DNA of 64,000 bases from Rotaria macrura (GCA_900239685.1 OENT01000043.1:62001-126000), one strand, 5' to 3'. Shown: positions 26,445 to 39,976, numbered from the stretch's first letter. Numbers and translations are program-made. The notes: generated by a model from the sequence alone, not told the origin.

Positions 26445-29400
26445 TGCTTATAATATTTCATCCACAAATAAAATAACATCATTTCTTTGATTACTTCTTG
26501 ATGCTATATCTTTCGATCTATCTATTCTCATTCATTCTTTTTCTTCTCTGCGCAAATGGTTATATTCTATGTAGAAGTTCGGATGTCGCTAATAATTTTC
26601 ATTGATTGCATGAACATACATTGACAATGAAATCGGAAGAGAAAAGCCTTATTTACATAAAACTATAGCCGGAAATAATCTATTAGACAACACTATGCTT
26701 TATAGAAACAAAAAACAAACAATTCGAAATCCTTGCTATATCATTTGACTTTTGAAACTCGATCAGGAAGAATCCAATCCTTTTCCTTGCTTTCCGCTTC
26801 TCGTTCATAATTATCTGTATTGTGATTCATAGAGCACCTTACTTTTTTTTTTAGTTTTTTCAGTCAGTATCAGATGAATAGATACTTGCTGACTTTTTCA
26901 TCTCGTCTGCTCGAACAGACATAAAGAATCAGAAACGAAAGAAGAGTTTACTGTCTTTTTTTAATCATAGTTTGCTTTATCGTTATTTCTATCGTTGTTT
27001 TTGACTACAGGCTAACAGCAGATACATGATTTGTATTATCTTAATGTAAAATATGTTAGTATCATAAATAAACAAAAAACGACATATGTTAAATTCGATA
27101 ACGGAAACCATAGTATGATTTGTTATTATTGTGAGCAATGGGTTATTTTTCTTGGTAATATTCATAAAGAATGGTCATGAAATATCATACTTTTGAATCT
27201 TCGATCATAAAAACAAGTATGATCTGATTTTGATACTACCTCAACTAGAATTATGTATGAGTTCGAGCTAGAACAATTCCGTATATATCAAAATATGATG
27301 GTATCATAAGAAAATCAGTCATTAAAAACAAATCTCTGTCCAAATTAACTTTTCATTCTTTTTAATACTGTATAAAACATCCTAAGTTTCCGTTTATCTA
27401 AACTATAACTTTAAAGAGCTCTTCATGTTCATTCGATGTATCTACTAACAAAATTTTAATTTAGGATTTCATAATTCAAATCAGTAGTAACGTAATTCTT
27501 ACAAAACAGAAATAGGTTGACCGGTTATAATAATTCGATTAGTAACGATCAAATTAAAATTTTTTTCACTTTTCATTATCTCTGTTGCTTGATCGATGTT
27601 ATATAAAGTCAAAGGCGACTTAACAGTTGAAGAAGGTGCGATATCCTTTATTTGCCTGTACATCGGCGGCGGAATAATTTCTCTCTAGGGGAGACTCTAT
27701 TTTCTAGATACACGAAATAGGGAAGTAAATCACTAATCGTCTTCCGCCAGAACGACCAGATCATCTGAAAACTAGGGAAATTTTCTGGATTTTGAATATG
27801 CTTCTGATTTTTTCTGAATTCAGTGTATTTTTAGATCGTCGTTGCTTTGTCACTGAAATCAGGTACGATTATAACCTATTACTATAATAGATCAATAGTT
27901 TTTTATCATTCTTCTCTTTTAATCAACTTTGCTATTCCTCGTTTAGATTCTGACACCGCATCGATATTCAGTCGTATGCAGCATTTATAGATAGATTATC
28001 GTAATCCGATCAAAATAGAACGAAGATAAGGCCCAACGTAAAATAAAAATGAATGGCAGTTAATCTTGAGAAGGTTTTTATTAGCATATGCTATCTTAAA
28101 CAAATTTGTTAGAACGAATTAGAAAAGATAAGAAATATGAATAATACCGAGATAACGGCACATAACTCTTTTCTTCGTTGAATTTCTTAATCTACGCAGC
28201 ATATAGGCGATTATTCGTTTTGCCAACGAATCTTGAATTTAAAAAAAGTTTAACGCTAAGTATGTTTTGTCGATGTTTTTGTGTTAACTATACGATATAT
28301 TTACGATATTGTCATTGTTTGTAGGAACACACCTTTGAAAATAATGATTTTCAGTCGATGAACAGAAACACAGCAGAGCTTTTGATGCCCACATTTTAGC
28401 ATATGATCCGCTAGCTTGCATAATGGTGCTCTTTCTGATTTTTCAATTTTTTTATCTGGCCACCCAAACTTTCGGTATTGTTGTTCAATGTTGATTTCTT
28501 GGTAGATTCAAATTTAATATGAAAGTCCAATGAATACCTGATTGAATTTGAGTTGTTATTGGTGATAAAGAAAATATCAAATAACTTTGTAACAATCCGT
28601 CATCTGTTACTGTCACTTTCTGTCAAATGTGAAAACTAAACAAAGATGAAGGACTTATATATAATTAAGCCTACCATTTTCTAAGCTAGAGTAGGCTCCA
28701 CCGCCTATGTGCCTGTATTGCTTTTAGTTTCATGTAAATCACAGGCTGCTAACTATCCGTATGAGAACAATTCATGAAATTCGACAGAAAATCAAACACG
28801 TTTTCTTTGGATCTCGTCCAATTCTAAGAATTCAAATGAGAGCTTACGACATTTTGATGCAATATATTGCACTGAATCTTGGCACTATCATCTTGTTTTA
28901 TGTTAGTTCGACGTGAATCATTAGATTGGTCTTGGATCATTCCAACCTATCTTCTTTCTCCATAGTATTCATTATTAAATGTTGAGTCATTTAACGTAAG
29001 ATAAAATCAATAGTAATTCATTATTATATTTCAATTAATTTGTTCATTATTCAGTGTACCTTCACAGAATATCTATAAGCGAAATCTTTGCATATCAATC
29101 AATTACTACTAAGACTCGGTAAACGCCAAAATTTCAAATAAATTACGTATGTGTTCCAATCATGATTTCTCTTGGACATTCTTTCTAGACAATCAGTTGT
29201 AGAAAACGTATTTTAAGCCATGGGGTCAGTGTCAATAAACAAATCGTTAATGTTCGACACGAATCGGATCCTACTCGACGATATTTATATGAAAAAGATA
29301 AAAATATCCATTCTCTTTTAACCCAAATCGATACATGGAGTTTGAATGTACAATATAATGAGGAAAATAAATGATAAGTTACGCTTAAGTCGAGTATTCA

Positions 29401-32400
29401 GCAATCAATACTTATTAGATCGAACTTGAACAATAGACGGGGAAAAGATAAACTTTGTTTGTCGATCTTTCAGTGAATCTTTCGGTATAAATATTTGTAC
29501 AGATGATCGTATGAAAACATATATTCTTTTAACTGTATCGTTGCAACAATTATATCTTTACATTCCTGAAATGTTTCGTCAATCTACTGAACCCATAAGC
29601 GAATAATGTTGAAAGCAGTAAAACTAATCGAATTGGCTTCACTTATTTGAAATGAGCCAAATGAAAGTAATCCGCCATAATGAACTCAGTATCGACAGTA
29701 CAGCGTTATCAAACAAAGATATTCTAAATATTCCTGGCGAAATATTTGATTAATTAATTCAGAGCTTTACACTTTGGAACGCTCTGGTCCGACTACATTA
29801 ATCACAGCTGAGTTTGAGACAGTAGAATACTATTATCTCGATTCATCGTAGAAGTAGTGAGGATCAATTAGTCAATGTTGCTGCTCATTAGATTATGTCT
29901 GTACCTCATTTGTGAAATCAGCTTGTGAATTGTGCACTATACAGATCGAGTGATAGCTTTTTCTCTTTATCATCGAGATACCTTTTTCAATGAAGCATTG
30001 ATGGTGATGAGTTTGCAGAACAATGATGGATATCTCGAGATTTTGTAGTAAATTCAAGTATTTACTGAGTTTGTCTGTGTGCCAGTGAACCTCGTGAGTT
30101 GATAGCATCTTGTATTTTCAATTTAATCAAGGAGCAGAGGGTATCTTGTTTTCATCTAGAGTATCCCAACTTGGATTGTATTCGTCCCATTGAAAAACTC
30201 ACGAAAAATGTCGATTCTCAATTCGTCCCTTCACCTTTGTCCCCTCTCTATAATAGTCTTAAACTATTATTACTTAATACTCACTTATCGTTGTTATTGC
30301 TCTATCAGTTTACAGTAGCTATTGCGTAAGAAGCATTTTTTCAATAAATAGAATCAACCCGAAATTTTCAACTTTAAATCATGTTTACGTCAAGAGCACA
30401 AATATCAAAATTATCGTGAGGAAGAAACAGATTTTCTTCGATTTTTATGAAGAAACACATGATCCAGTGAAATCTATTGAGCTAAGATTAATCGATTATG
30501 TGAGCTTTACTTTTCATAATTTTTTTATAACAATATTTAGTCAGGGAAACCACCGTGCGTTCTTTTGTGTTCCACGAGTTAATTTTTTGGTTGTTGTATA
30601 ATCACGAGTCTTAAAATGTTCGCTGTTTTGAGAAATTACATTGATTTTCTGTGTCGTGAACAAGTAATTAACAACCTTTTACCATTAAATCTTAAATCAT
30701 TGATGAAATATCTAACAAGTCTGCAATTTTCTGTCTGATCTGAGTGAAAAAATGAAAGGTATTTTTAGATCCTGAACGTTATCAGGAAAGATATAGAACT
30801 GAAAATGATGATCATTTACAGTATGAGAATAAAAGCCAAGGTGTAATGAACACGATAGTTAGTCATAACAGCAAAATAAAGAATATCGAAAAGAAGAAAG
30901 TAAAACTAAACAAAAAAGAAAATATTGGAAAGAAAAGTAAAGGAAGAAAGCAAAATATTCTCGTTCTAATCTGTCTCCCTACTCTACTAGCTATTACTCA
31001 TTGCTTCTTATTTATACTAGTCTTGCTACTCATTATACGTACCCATGGGTTTCACTAGTTACTACTCCATCTTCCTGGTCTTACTAGGAATTATTCGATC
31101 TCCTAGCCTTTGTGTTTGTATCTGAATTTTTAATTTAGAATTGTTCTCGTATTCCATTCTAACTGGTTCTTCTTTATAGTTTTTATCTTTTCTGTACTGT
31201 TAATTTTTTTCATTGATCTTATTACGGTTGCCACGTTAAAATTGGATGCTGATCTGTCCTATGAGAACCAACATGGCAGAGTAGTTAAATTAAAAGAAAT
31301 AAATGGAAATAAAAATTGAAAAAAAACCCTCTTTCTAAATCGATAACAATTCCTCACTTCCTATGATAGGTGAGACACAGACAGTGAGGGTGGTGCCGTT
31401 GCTTCTACTCCCGTCCTAACTTATGTTCACTTCCAGCCTTAACCTCCGAGACGCTCAAACTTACACCCACACCCCAAGTCCCAGAATCAGAACCAGACCC
31501 ACAAACCCATCCACATCTACGCCCAACTAGACTTCATTGTGACAAATAATCATTTTATATGCCACTCACTGCATTCAACAACGAATGAATAACTATAGAA
31601 TTGAATCCACGAAAGTTTTTGAATTATCTAGTTCCTCGCATTCAGTCATATATGTTTATAAATTGTATTGCAACATAAAAATTCGTTGAAGTTTTGAATA
31701 CTAATCAAGCATAGAAATTGTAAGAAAGTTTTGTTACTAAACAGTCATTGCTAATGTCGGTATGGTCTCATAAATTCCACAAGATGAGTCATCGATGACA
31801 TCACTTGAATTCGAGAGGACGGATTATCAGTAAATCATCAAATCTTTTCAAAGGAGACAATAGAACCACGGGACACAACAAGATCAATAATTATTTTGAC
31901 GAATGTTTGGGCTTGAATTTTATGTGTTGTCATGCTGCATGATAAAATTAACGGAGGAACTTTACCGTTGATCGAGATTTTCATTGTTCTGTTTTGTGTT
32001 ATTTGCCGCTTTTGCAATATTCTTTGAAAGAAGTTCCTTTACATCAAAAGAGACATGCTTGTTCACTAATATATATCGGAGTACTGTTGATTCGAAGTTC
32101 AGCTAGTTGCGAATCTAGTTTGCAACTGTAAACTTCCTCTAATGCATATTTTGATCGTGTTGTAAGCTTGGCATTTGTTGAAATATTCTTGTCATGAAAT
32201 TGAACATCTGCTTAAGATTGGAGCGTCCGAGCTCAGTGCCGACGTTTTCTGTGAGTAACGTGACATTCCAGACACAAGAGGTTTATAGTCTAAAAGATCC
32301 TTAGTTCTGTTATCAGATAGCTCAAGAGTCGTTTTACTTAATTGTGAAACTTCTATGTTGTCCCCGTTGAATGTAATCTTGACCTGTATATGTGATTGGT

Positions 32401-32879
32401 GAAAGTCCGATCTCTATTGTTTATTTGTTTAAAGTATATACCGATGGCACGTGTGCGAAGAAGTTCGTAATCTGCGATTGTTGATTATTCATTTCTCAAT
32501 TTATTTAAAAGATCCAAATATCGAAAGTCTTCAATTCGCATTTACTGGTTTCATTCAATAACGCAATTAATTTGAGATACTAGTTTCTGAGAGCATTGCA
32601 TAGCTATTTGACTTTCAGGTAATCATCAAAAGAAACCTCCAAAATCACATGCTTTACTATTTTAATTATTCAACTGAGACGAGCTAATAAGCTCAGTTCT
32701 ACTATACTCTCTCATCCAGTACCAAGCATTTTACATTACGCCATTCATTGTTCGGCATTGTATCGCCAGATCTGAATGTTCTTGTTTGCTTCTCTTTGTC
32801 AACTTTTCAATTTTCTCCTAAGAATGAATGAATACTTAAACCATCAATTTCGTCTGTTTCTATAGACGTTGGTGCCAGC
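26445..32879. other. Long intergenic region, possible decayed coding remnants
   Basis: About 6.4 kb with no intact gene that I can support. Between roughly 29220 and 31060 on the plus strand several stretches of 40-70 codons read as protein-like (for example RRYLYEKDKNIHSLLTQIDT near 29280 and YILLTVSLQQLYLYIPEMFR near 29525). They lie in different frames without splice sites between them, so this could be a worn host pseudogene or chance. I cannot name a family. The stretch 31370-31550 is more C-rich than its surroundings but shows no structure I recognise. Confidence 0.4.
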
Positions 32880-35240
32880 CCAGGTCGTTCATTCCGGAGT
32901 CAGGATCCCACCGGAAACGGAATATTTCCCGGCCTCTTCCTGCCCGTTCCGGTGTATTTCCGGCCTGAAATCGCCAGAAAAACCACAGGAATATGGAAGC
33001 AGTATTCCGACCGGAAATTATCCGGACCCGGAACCTGGATATTCCGGCGACTTCCGAAAACCGGAAATTTCAAGGAAATACATCGGATCAGCCAGGAACT
33101 TACCGAAATTATGGCAAGTTCCCCCAAGATCCAACCAGATAAAAACAAAAATCCGATAAAGAAGCATTTCTGACCAGATTATTTCTGCTTCGGAAATCAG
33201 GCCTCCGCTTGAAAAACAATCACATCGAATATTAAATTCTCATTTATATCATTCCTAGATATTCAAATCATCATTTTAGAAAAAAAGACCTTTAAAGTTC
33301 TTTTGTGGGAATTTTTTTCTAAATCCTTCATTTTAAGGACTATGTCGGTGAAATGGATAGTTTACCATATTTTCATGGGTTCGCGTGAAAATTTTAGATG
33401 TGTTACTCAAAGTGTTATTGTTTTCAGTGCATTAATTTGCATTGCAAATTTCTTTGATAACAATTTTAAGTGATAGGTCATTTAACGACTTTAGAAGCGT
33501 CACTTACCTTCATTGAAGATCCGGGAGTGTCTCAAAACGCTGGTGTTTAATATGTGTGCTGGTCTTACATATATCGTTTTGGTTTAAAAAAGTCTAAAAA
33601 TCTGATTTTTAGGTCTTCCCCAGGTCAATCAGAACGATCCGTAAACGGTCGTAAACGATGCAATTTCGGTGATATACGATGGTCGTGGCGGTCGATCGTT
33701 TACGAATGATCGTATACGAGATTATCACGGGTAAATACGGCAGTATTTAGGATGGTCGTTTACGGACCATTGCAAACGATACTGTAACGATCATCGCAAA
33801 CAGTCCCTATTTCGATCGTATTTACCATACGGTGCCAGACCATGCGAGAAAATATTTTACTAGGGCAATAATGTTTTTTTCTTAATTCCCGTTCGAGTTG
33901 TCCCTATTATTGCTTTTTATTTTGATCCGTCTCTTCTTTTCGTAAATCACAGCGCCCTCTCTTCTATTCTGTAATATGTGCATAAATTACACCAATCACT
34001 GTATCTACGTGATAACAGTTAGAAATAATTTCCTTTTCATTCTTTGCACATTTCATTTTCGTTTAGATGATGAGGGCATGACGTCTACTAACGGTAGGTA
34101 AAAGTTATTTATATTATTTAATTTTCAAATTATTCTTTTACTTTACTTAAATTTTATGTAATTATAGATTTAATTTTTTTTTCGATTTCTCTTAATTTTT
34201 AATTTATATCTAATTTTAGATTTATTTTTATTTCAATTGTTACTTCATTTTTTAATTTTTATCGGACTTCAGATTTTATTTTTATTCTAATTTTTATTTT
34301 ATTTTTGCAAACTTTTTATTTTACTTTTTTAACCTTTCATTTATTTCATCTTCATTGAAATCTATTTTTTTATTGTAATTTCTTTTATTTTTATTTTTTC
34401 AATAAATTAAATTTTTTATCTGAATCAATTTTTATCTGTTGCAAAAAATGTGGAGCGAAGTCTTAAAAAACTGCAGGAAAACAGATCGTTTACTGCCGTA
34501 CACAATAGAGAATACTATCTGTATACGGCCACTGTAATTCTTCATTAACGGCCGTTTACATCCCCGTATACGGTACGGAGAAATGCGTCCGTATTACTGC
34601 CCCTGTTAAAACGGGGTAATACGGCGCCGTAACGAGCCGTATTTTCATCGTAAACGGCAGTAATTATAACGTATCCTTGTCGTCTACGACCCTAAACGAC
34701 GCCGTAACGGTGTCCGTTTTACTTGACCTGGGTCTGACTAAAAATTCCCATTTTTGTGACAAAAACAATTTCGAGAGAAATGCATAGTATTTTACTTGAA
34801 TGCTTTTTGTTCCCAGGGTATCTTCTGGTGTTGTTTGAGGCTTCTTAAAAAAGAAGCTAAAAGCTGGCTTCGAAATACGGAGGACTTTGGTTAGTAAGTC
34901 GGAGTATTTAGCGCTGTTTGGGAAACGGCCAGATGAGTTTTCGTGAGCTTATCGGAAACGGTCAGATCTGAGCCGTGTTCTGTCCTGATGGGAAAATGCA
35001 TTTTCCGTTACCGGTATCCGGTCCGGAAACAGTCGGATCTGGACCGTATGTGGTCCGGGCTTGGAAACGGTGTTTTCCGTCGACGGATCACACATAGGAA
35101 ACGGAAACCGTATCCGTGGATACGCTCCGGTGCCCGGAATTGCTAGGAAGTAAGCCGGAACCGATTTCGGAAACCCACTTCCGGAATTCGTCGGAATAAC
35201 ACGTTATCCGGCCGGTTCCCGTCGTACGTCTCGGACCTGG
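32880..35240. mobile_element. Non-autonomous DNA transposon, family 1 copy A (CCGGAA-rich), carrying a nested element
   Basis: Bounded by CCAGGTC at the left and GACCTGG at the right. Both ends are packed with variants of CCGGAA/TTCCGG, while the centre is AT-rich. It matches the reverse complement of 50728-52349 along its whole length, including the ends, so both are copies of one family in opposite orientation. Copy A is interrupted at 33619-34732 by a second element, leaving about 1.25 kb of its own sequence. The GC-richer ends stand out against the host DNA. I see no transposase. A superfamily cannot be assigned from termini alone, and I could not confirm a target-site duplication. Confidence 0.75.
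33619..34732. mobile_element. Nested non-autonomous DNA element, family 2 (CGTAAACG-rich)
   Basis: About 1.1 kb with perfect 10-bp terminal inverted repeats CCCAGGTCAA and TTGACCTGGG. It sits inside family 1 copy A, and aligning A with copy B shows B lacks this insert. Both ends are saturated with variants of GTAAACG/CGTTTAC and CGTATAC, while the centre (about 34100-34440) is a T/A-rich core. Flanking TCTTC and TCTGA may be a worn target-site duplication. The termini resemble those of family 1 (both contain CCAGGTC), so one transposase could mobilise both. There is no open frame of note. Confidence 0.8.
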
Positions 35241-35539
35241 ATAGTCTTTTCAATTTCACTCTAAATCAGTAGTCATTATCCGGGAAGTTAGTATGTTTTG
35301 CAACACAATTCCTATTACGTCTTCTACTCTTTTGTTCGTGCTATTGTCTTTTGATCTTGACATTTGAATACTTTTTGCCGTTTCGGTTCTTTATTCTCCG
35401 CTTGTTATTTCAAATTGGTTTTTTTTCAGGCTACAGGAGCGAGTTCGCTCATAGCCATGAGATATTGCTGACGATATCCCTTCATAAAGGGCTCTAATTA
35501 AAAAAAAGGAAGAAAAAATCACTGTGTGATCGAACAAGT

Positions 35540-36420
35540 CTATAAGATCGAGAAACGCTGCACCCGACTATTCCCCCTATCAGAGATGTATATATAACCA
35601 TACTGATCAAAGCACAAACCGTCGGGTTGGAACAACTCATTTGCTCCAGCTCCTCCAGTCCCTCTTCCTGCAACAACAGAACCTTCTGTCGCTCCTTTGA
35701 GCCAACGCATCACTCGATTATTCCCACTATCAGACACATAGATAATCCCCAACATGTCGACGAACAGCCCTTCAGGTAACGATAACTGCGTTGTTGCATT
35801 CCCTGCACCCTGACCTCCAGCGACAACAATGCCTTCTGTAGCATTTTTGTTCCATTTGATTACACGATTGTTAGCATTGTCAGAAATATATACAGTCTGC
35901 GCTTGATCGACAAAGATGTAATAAGGATTGTTGAGCTGATTGAGATCACTACCAATCCCATGACCGCCAGCCACTAGCACTCCATTTGGGTTGCCTATTT
36001 GATATCGTCTGACGTCTCCTGCTTCTTCACTTGATACGTAGAGATATCTCTGATCATCCATAAACAATCCTGAACAATTGATGTTGTCAAAGACGATTTC
36101 TCCTTGCGTTGTACCACTGAGACGAGACCATCGTACAACTCGATGATTACCTTGATCACAAATAATCAAACTATTCGTCTCGTTGTCGATCAGTACTGTG
36201 GTTGGACCGCTTAACTGATTCAGTTCATTTCCAGTGTCTTGGGCACCAGCAACCATTTGTCCGTTCGTACCATTCTTCTTCCATTGCATGACACGATCGT
36301 TGCCACTGTCAACAACGACAACCGTTTGATGATCGTCAACAGCAATGCCAAAGTTACTGCTCAATTGATTCGTGCCATCGCCATTTCCATTACCTCCGGC
36401 AACAGTCACTCCTATCGGCC
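35540..36420 (-). CDS. NHL-repeat six-bladed beta-propeller (3' terminal exon)
   Basis: Final coding exon of 292 codons plus stop. It shows six NHL repeats, each with a hydrophobic strand, D/S-x-G-N-x-R-V and an aromatic: VVVDSGNDRVMQW, IICDQGNHRVVRW, LYVSSEEAGDVRRY, VYISDNANNRVIKW, IYVSDSGNNRVMRW and IYISDRGNSRVQRF. They alternate with VAGG.G.G..LNQL linkers; six blades make a complete propeller. Such propellers bind proteins, sugars or peptides. The exon begins at a clear acceptor (TTTTTAG at 36421-36427) in phase 2 and has no ATG of its own, so the 5' part lies upstream on the minus strand. The best phase-compatible partner I found is the ADP-ribosyltransferase/transmembrane exon ending at 42108. 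Family 1 copy A lies 300 bp downstream. Confidence 0.88.
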
Positions 36421-36967
36421 CTAAAAACGATACGACATTAAACGAAACTTTATTCTCAGTTCAATTTTTCAAAAATCTTTTGCAGGATTAACAAATCGAT
36501 AAGTATTTAACACCAAAGTCATATTGAAGTAAGAAGGGGTCCGGCTTTGAAAATAAGCATATTATTCTACACTCCCGGGGTTTATTATTTTGTGTGAAAA
36601 ACTATCTAAATCGAATGTCGCAAGGTAAAGGAATAGAAATTTGGAGCTCCCTACTTTGGCACTGACATATGTAATGATATATGTTCTAGCAAACGTCAAC
36701 AATTGAGATAGACTCCTAAGAAACACTATTTTATCCTCACACATGATGACAGTCATAATTTCAAGAGTAACATCCACTTTAGCACAAGCATGATAATTAC
36801 TCTTCATTTTTCTCCTGCATACACTACAGTAAAGTGTGCTTCATCTCCTAAGATCGTCAACATACATGTATGGTAGAACAAAATTCATTAGCTGGAAAGT
36901 ATAGCGATTTATTCGTTTGTTAGCGTCCATGATAAAATCACTTGGACACTCACTTAGAATTCTATTG

Positions 36968-37040
36968 CGCCTTCTAGTCTAATTGGCTTAGGACAACTGC
37001 CCGGATAGCAGGAGATGTGGGTTCGATTCCCACGAAGGTC
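36968..37040 (+). tRNA. tRNA-like gene, anticodon by position GGA, atypical
   Basis: A 73-nt cloverleaf can be folded. The acceptor stem has 6 of 7 pairs (one G-T; the first pair mismatched), D-arm GTC/GAC, anticodon stem CTGC/GCAG, and T-arm GTGGG-TTCGATT-CCCAC, with discriminator A at 37041. Box A (TAGTCTAATTGG) and box B (GGTTCGATTCC) fit Pol III consensus and a T5 terminator follows. Oddities: position 33 is C rather than U, and the positional anticodon GGA would mean Ser although the variable loop is short, unlike a true tRNA-Ser. It could be a diverged tRNA, a tRNA-derived repeat or a pseudogene. Confidence 0.6.
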
Positions 37041-37043
37041 AGC

Positions 37044-37048
37044 TTTTT
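37044..37048 (+). terminator. Pol III T-run terminator of the tRNA-like gene
   Basis: Five T residues 4 nt after the acceptor stem, followed by CCTTT pentamer repeats to about 37070. Confidence 0.6.
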
Positions 37049-37761
37049 CCTTTCCTTTCCTTTCCTTTCATTCTTTCACTGCATGTCAAAAAAGAAGCTT
37101 ACATCGTTGATTTGCAATTCAATCAGCTCGATCGTGTTTCACTTCTGAATCACACAGGAATTAATCTAACAATTCCTTACAGGAGTATGTAGTATTCTAC
37201 ATTTCTCAAGCAAGCCATTGAGATTTTATACGGAGTAACAGTAGATAATTTTATTATTTTTTTGCAAGAGATAATGCACAAGTTTGTGATCACAAGTCAT
37301 TTTATATTTGAATTTTGATTGTCAACCATGGAAAGTTGCACAAAATATGTCTCATTGATTCAATATCCTTATTGATAGAAAGTATTGCTGTTTAATGATT
37401 GTTTTCTGTCTGTTACTATGCTGATCAAAATCCATCACAATGATGAGAGAAATTTCGATTTTTCTAATGACCATTAATTATCAGCTTTTAGAAAATGATT
37501 GAACATCGATGAAAAGTTCAGAACCTTCATGAATATTCGATCTTTTCATAATCCATTAAAATCTAATTTTGCACGTGAACTTCCATCATATGAAGTCCGA
37601 CAATCTAAGTAAACAATGCACGACACTTTTAACTTTTAACATGAAAATCTGTCAAGTAATTAGCAATATCCGTATCCATCGTTGATGTTAAGGATACAAC
37701 ATGAGAAACTAAAATCTTTAGCGATGGACATTTACAACTACTGTGCACGGTAATTATGAAC

Positions 37762-39254
37762 CAGTGATGGGACCGGTTCGGTTTGAAATTTTCGGAATAT
37801 TCTGTCGGTTTTGTTTGGTTCGGTTCGGTTCGGTTCCACGTATTCGGAACCGAAGTCTTTTAGAAATTTATTTTCATACATTTGTTAACCTGTAGATTAT
37901 AAGTGAATAAGCAAAGCATATCTACATTATCTGATGGTATATAAATGAATGTACTAATTGGAAGGCTTACTAATTCATCATTCATTTTATTTATTTTATT
38001 CAACAATATTATGAGGCTGCCAACCTCGTTGGAAAGGTCATCATTATGAAAACTTAATTTAGACTAAAGAAAATTACATAATATATAGAAGAATTTTTAT
38101 CTCTCTTTCTCTTCTGCACATTGCACTACGGATGGGAGAAATTCGTTTCGTCGGTGCGATGTTCATAACAGAACGAAAAATAAAAATAAGAATAGACATC
38201 GTTGTGTGTATTATGTGTAATTCTCTTTCATGTAAAATTAGTGCTGATAATGACTTTTTGAAAAAGATCGAAAGCTTCACAATATTTTAGAATAAAATAA
38301 CTAAAATGATTGATGAGTTAGTTTACTTCGAAGATAGTACAGCACATTCTTATGATTGAACCAACTGCGTCAAAAACCTTCAGGCATGACTCATGGGTAA
38401 TAGTTCTGTTCATCGCTCAGTAAACACTTTTACAGACAACATTTCAGAAGGAAGCACGTATATATTATAATATTAATTGATTATCAATTAGTATTACTTT
38501 TTAGTTCCCAAATAAATATCTCTCTGCTTTGAATTTTAAAATAATCTTTAACATACAGCAAGGAAGTTAGGAAAAAGTATCTAATTAATATTTAAAAATG
38601 GATAACTTTACTGAGATTTTCAGACCTTTCCAATTTAGACAGTCATTGTGGTTATTGCGTCTCAAACTGTAAAAGACGATATAAAATTTAGAATTTTGAC
38701 AAAATCATTATATTTTGAAGGACAACTGTTTCCTTTTTAATAGATGTATTTCCCATCATCATTAAGTTACTATTTTCAAGTGCTTCACCAATCCGAAACG
38801 ATATACTAAAAAGAATAAGGAAAAAAACCTGGAAAGTTTAACATATTTAGATTATTTCTCAAACTTAGGTTACATGACATTTTCGCACAACGTTATTCAA
38901 TGAACAATGACCTGCTATAGCTGAAACAAATTCTACTCTTTGTACTGAGCGATGAAAAAACATCAAATGATTCGTTCTTCATTAAGAAAGAAATTGGCTA
39001 TCTACTAAAAATACACTGAAGTCTTTTCTGATTGAAAAATATTTCTAAAAAAAGAGAAAATACTTATGTTATAAAAAACTGTTTGCAGCTCAGCTTTCTA
39101 AGTCAGTCTTGGAACCTACCGAAAGTGTTTTAATCACGCCATCAATAAATTGTTATAAACGTGAATATCTTTTAAAAAAAGAGCGGAAATCGCAAAATTT
39201 TTTAATCTTTTAATCGGTTCGGTTCGAAAAAAATACGAAGTATTCCTATCACTG
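37762..39254. mobile_element. hAT-like non-autonomous DNA transposon, GGTTC-rich ends
   Basis: About 1.49 kb with imperfect terminal inverted repeats: CAGTGATGGGA at the left and, reversed, CAGTGATAGGA at the right. Both ends carry CGGTTCGGTT iterations (37815-37836 and 39213-39229), oriented inwards. Flanking octamers TTATGAAC and TTGTGAGT agree at 5 of 8 positions, consistent with a worn 8-bp hAT target duplication. CAGTG-type termini also fit hAT. The interior is AT-rich with no transposase frame. It lies in the interval between the NHL exon and the ADP-ribosyltransferase exons. Confidence 0.7.
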
Positions 39255-39976
39255 TTGTGAGTACTATATCGCCCCTGCTGCAGTATTATTCACATTTTCT
39301 TTTTTTATAAAATACTGTCTTTATTGCAGTACTGAAAGGTAGGTAGAACTTTTCGGATCCTATAGCCTCTTTGAAAATTTGAGTACATGATAAAAACAAC
39401 ATAAAATAGGACCACGTTGTGCTAATGGCTGGTTTCTTACTCACTAAGTGATGTGGATGGATTTCGATAGAAATCCTGATAGGTGCTCTCATCAGTACCA
39501 CAGTTGAAAAAGTGGACAGAAGCAATGTCCACTATTTTGGTGGCTAATAACTTGATATTCTGTGTGATTACATATCTCAGGTGATACACTTATCTTAGCT
39601 TCTTTTACTTGTGAGACTTCTGAAAAGTAGATGCTTTGATGATTTTTTTTACAATGAAAATTCCTTAACCACCTTCGGTTATGTTGAAAGTTGTATTACA
39701 ACGCTTGAATCTTCTAATAAGACAAAAGAAAATTTTCAAAAAACTTGATCTGAAATTCCTTTGAGTGTCATATGTACTAATGACATGGAAAGCTTTTTAA
39801 TCTTGTGTGACTATCGAAAAATATTGGGTATCGGTATGAGTTAAATCTGGATAAACATAGACTTGCATTCTCTTCGTAAAAATTGTTGATTTTCATATTT
39901 CATCACATTTTTTTATTACCCAATAGTGAGATTATATTAGTTTCAGTAGGAAAGACTTGAGCAAAAGAGTACTATG

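Noticed and set aside
32869-33173. Pro/Ser-rich frames on both strands
   Set aside because: They lie inside the CCGGAA-rich end of family 1 copy A and simply translate its repeats.
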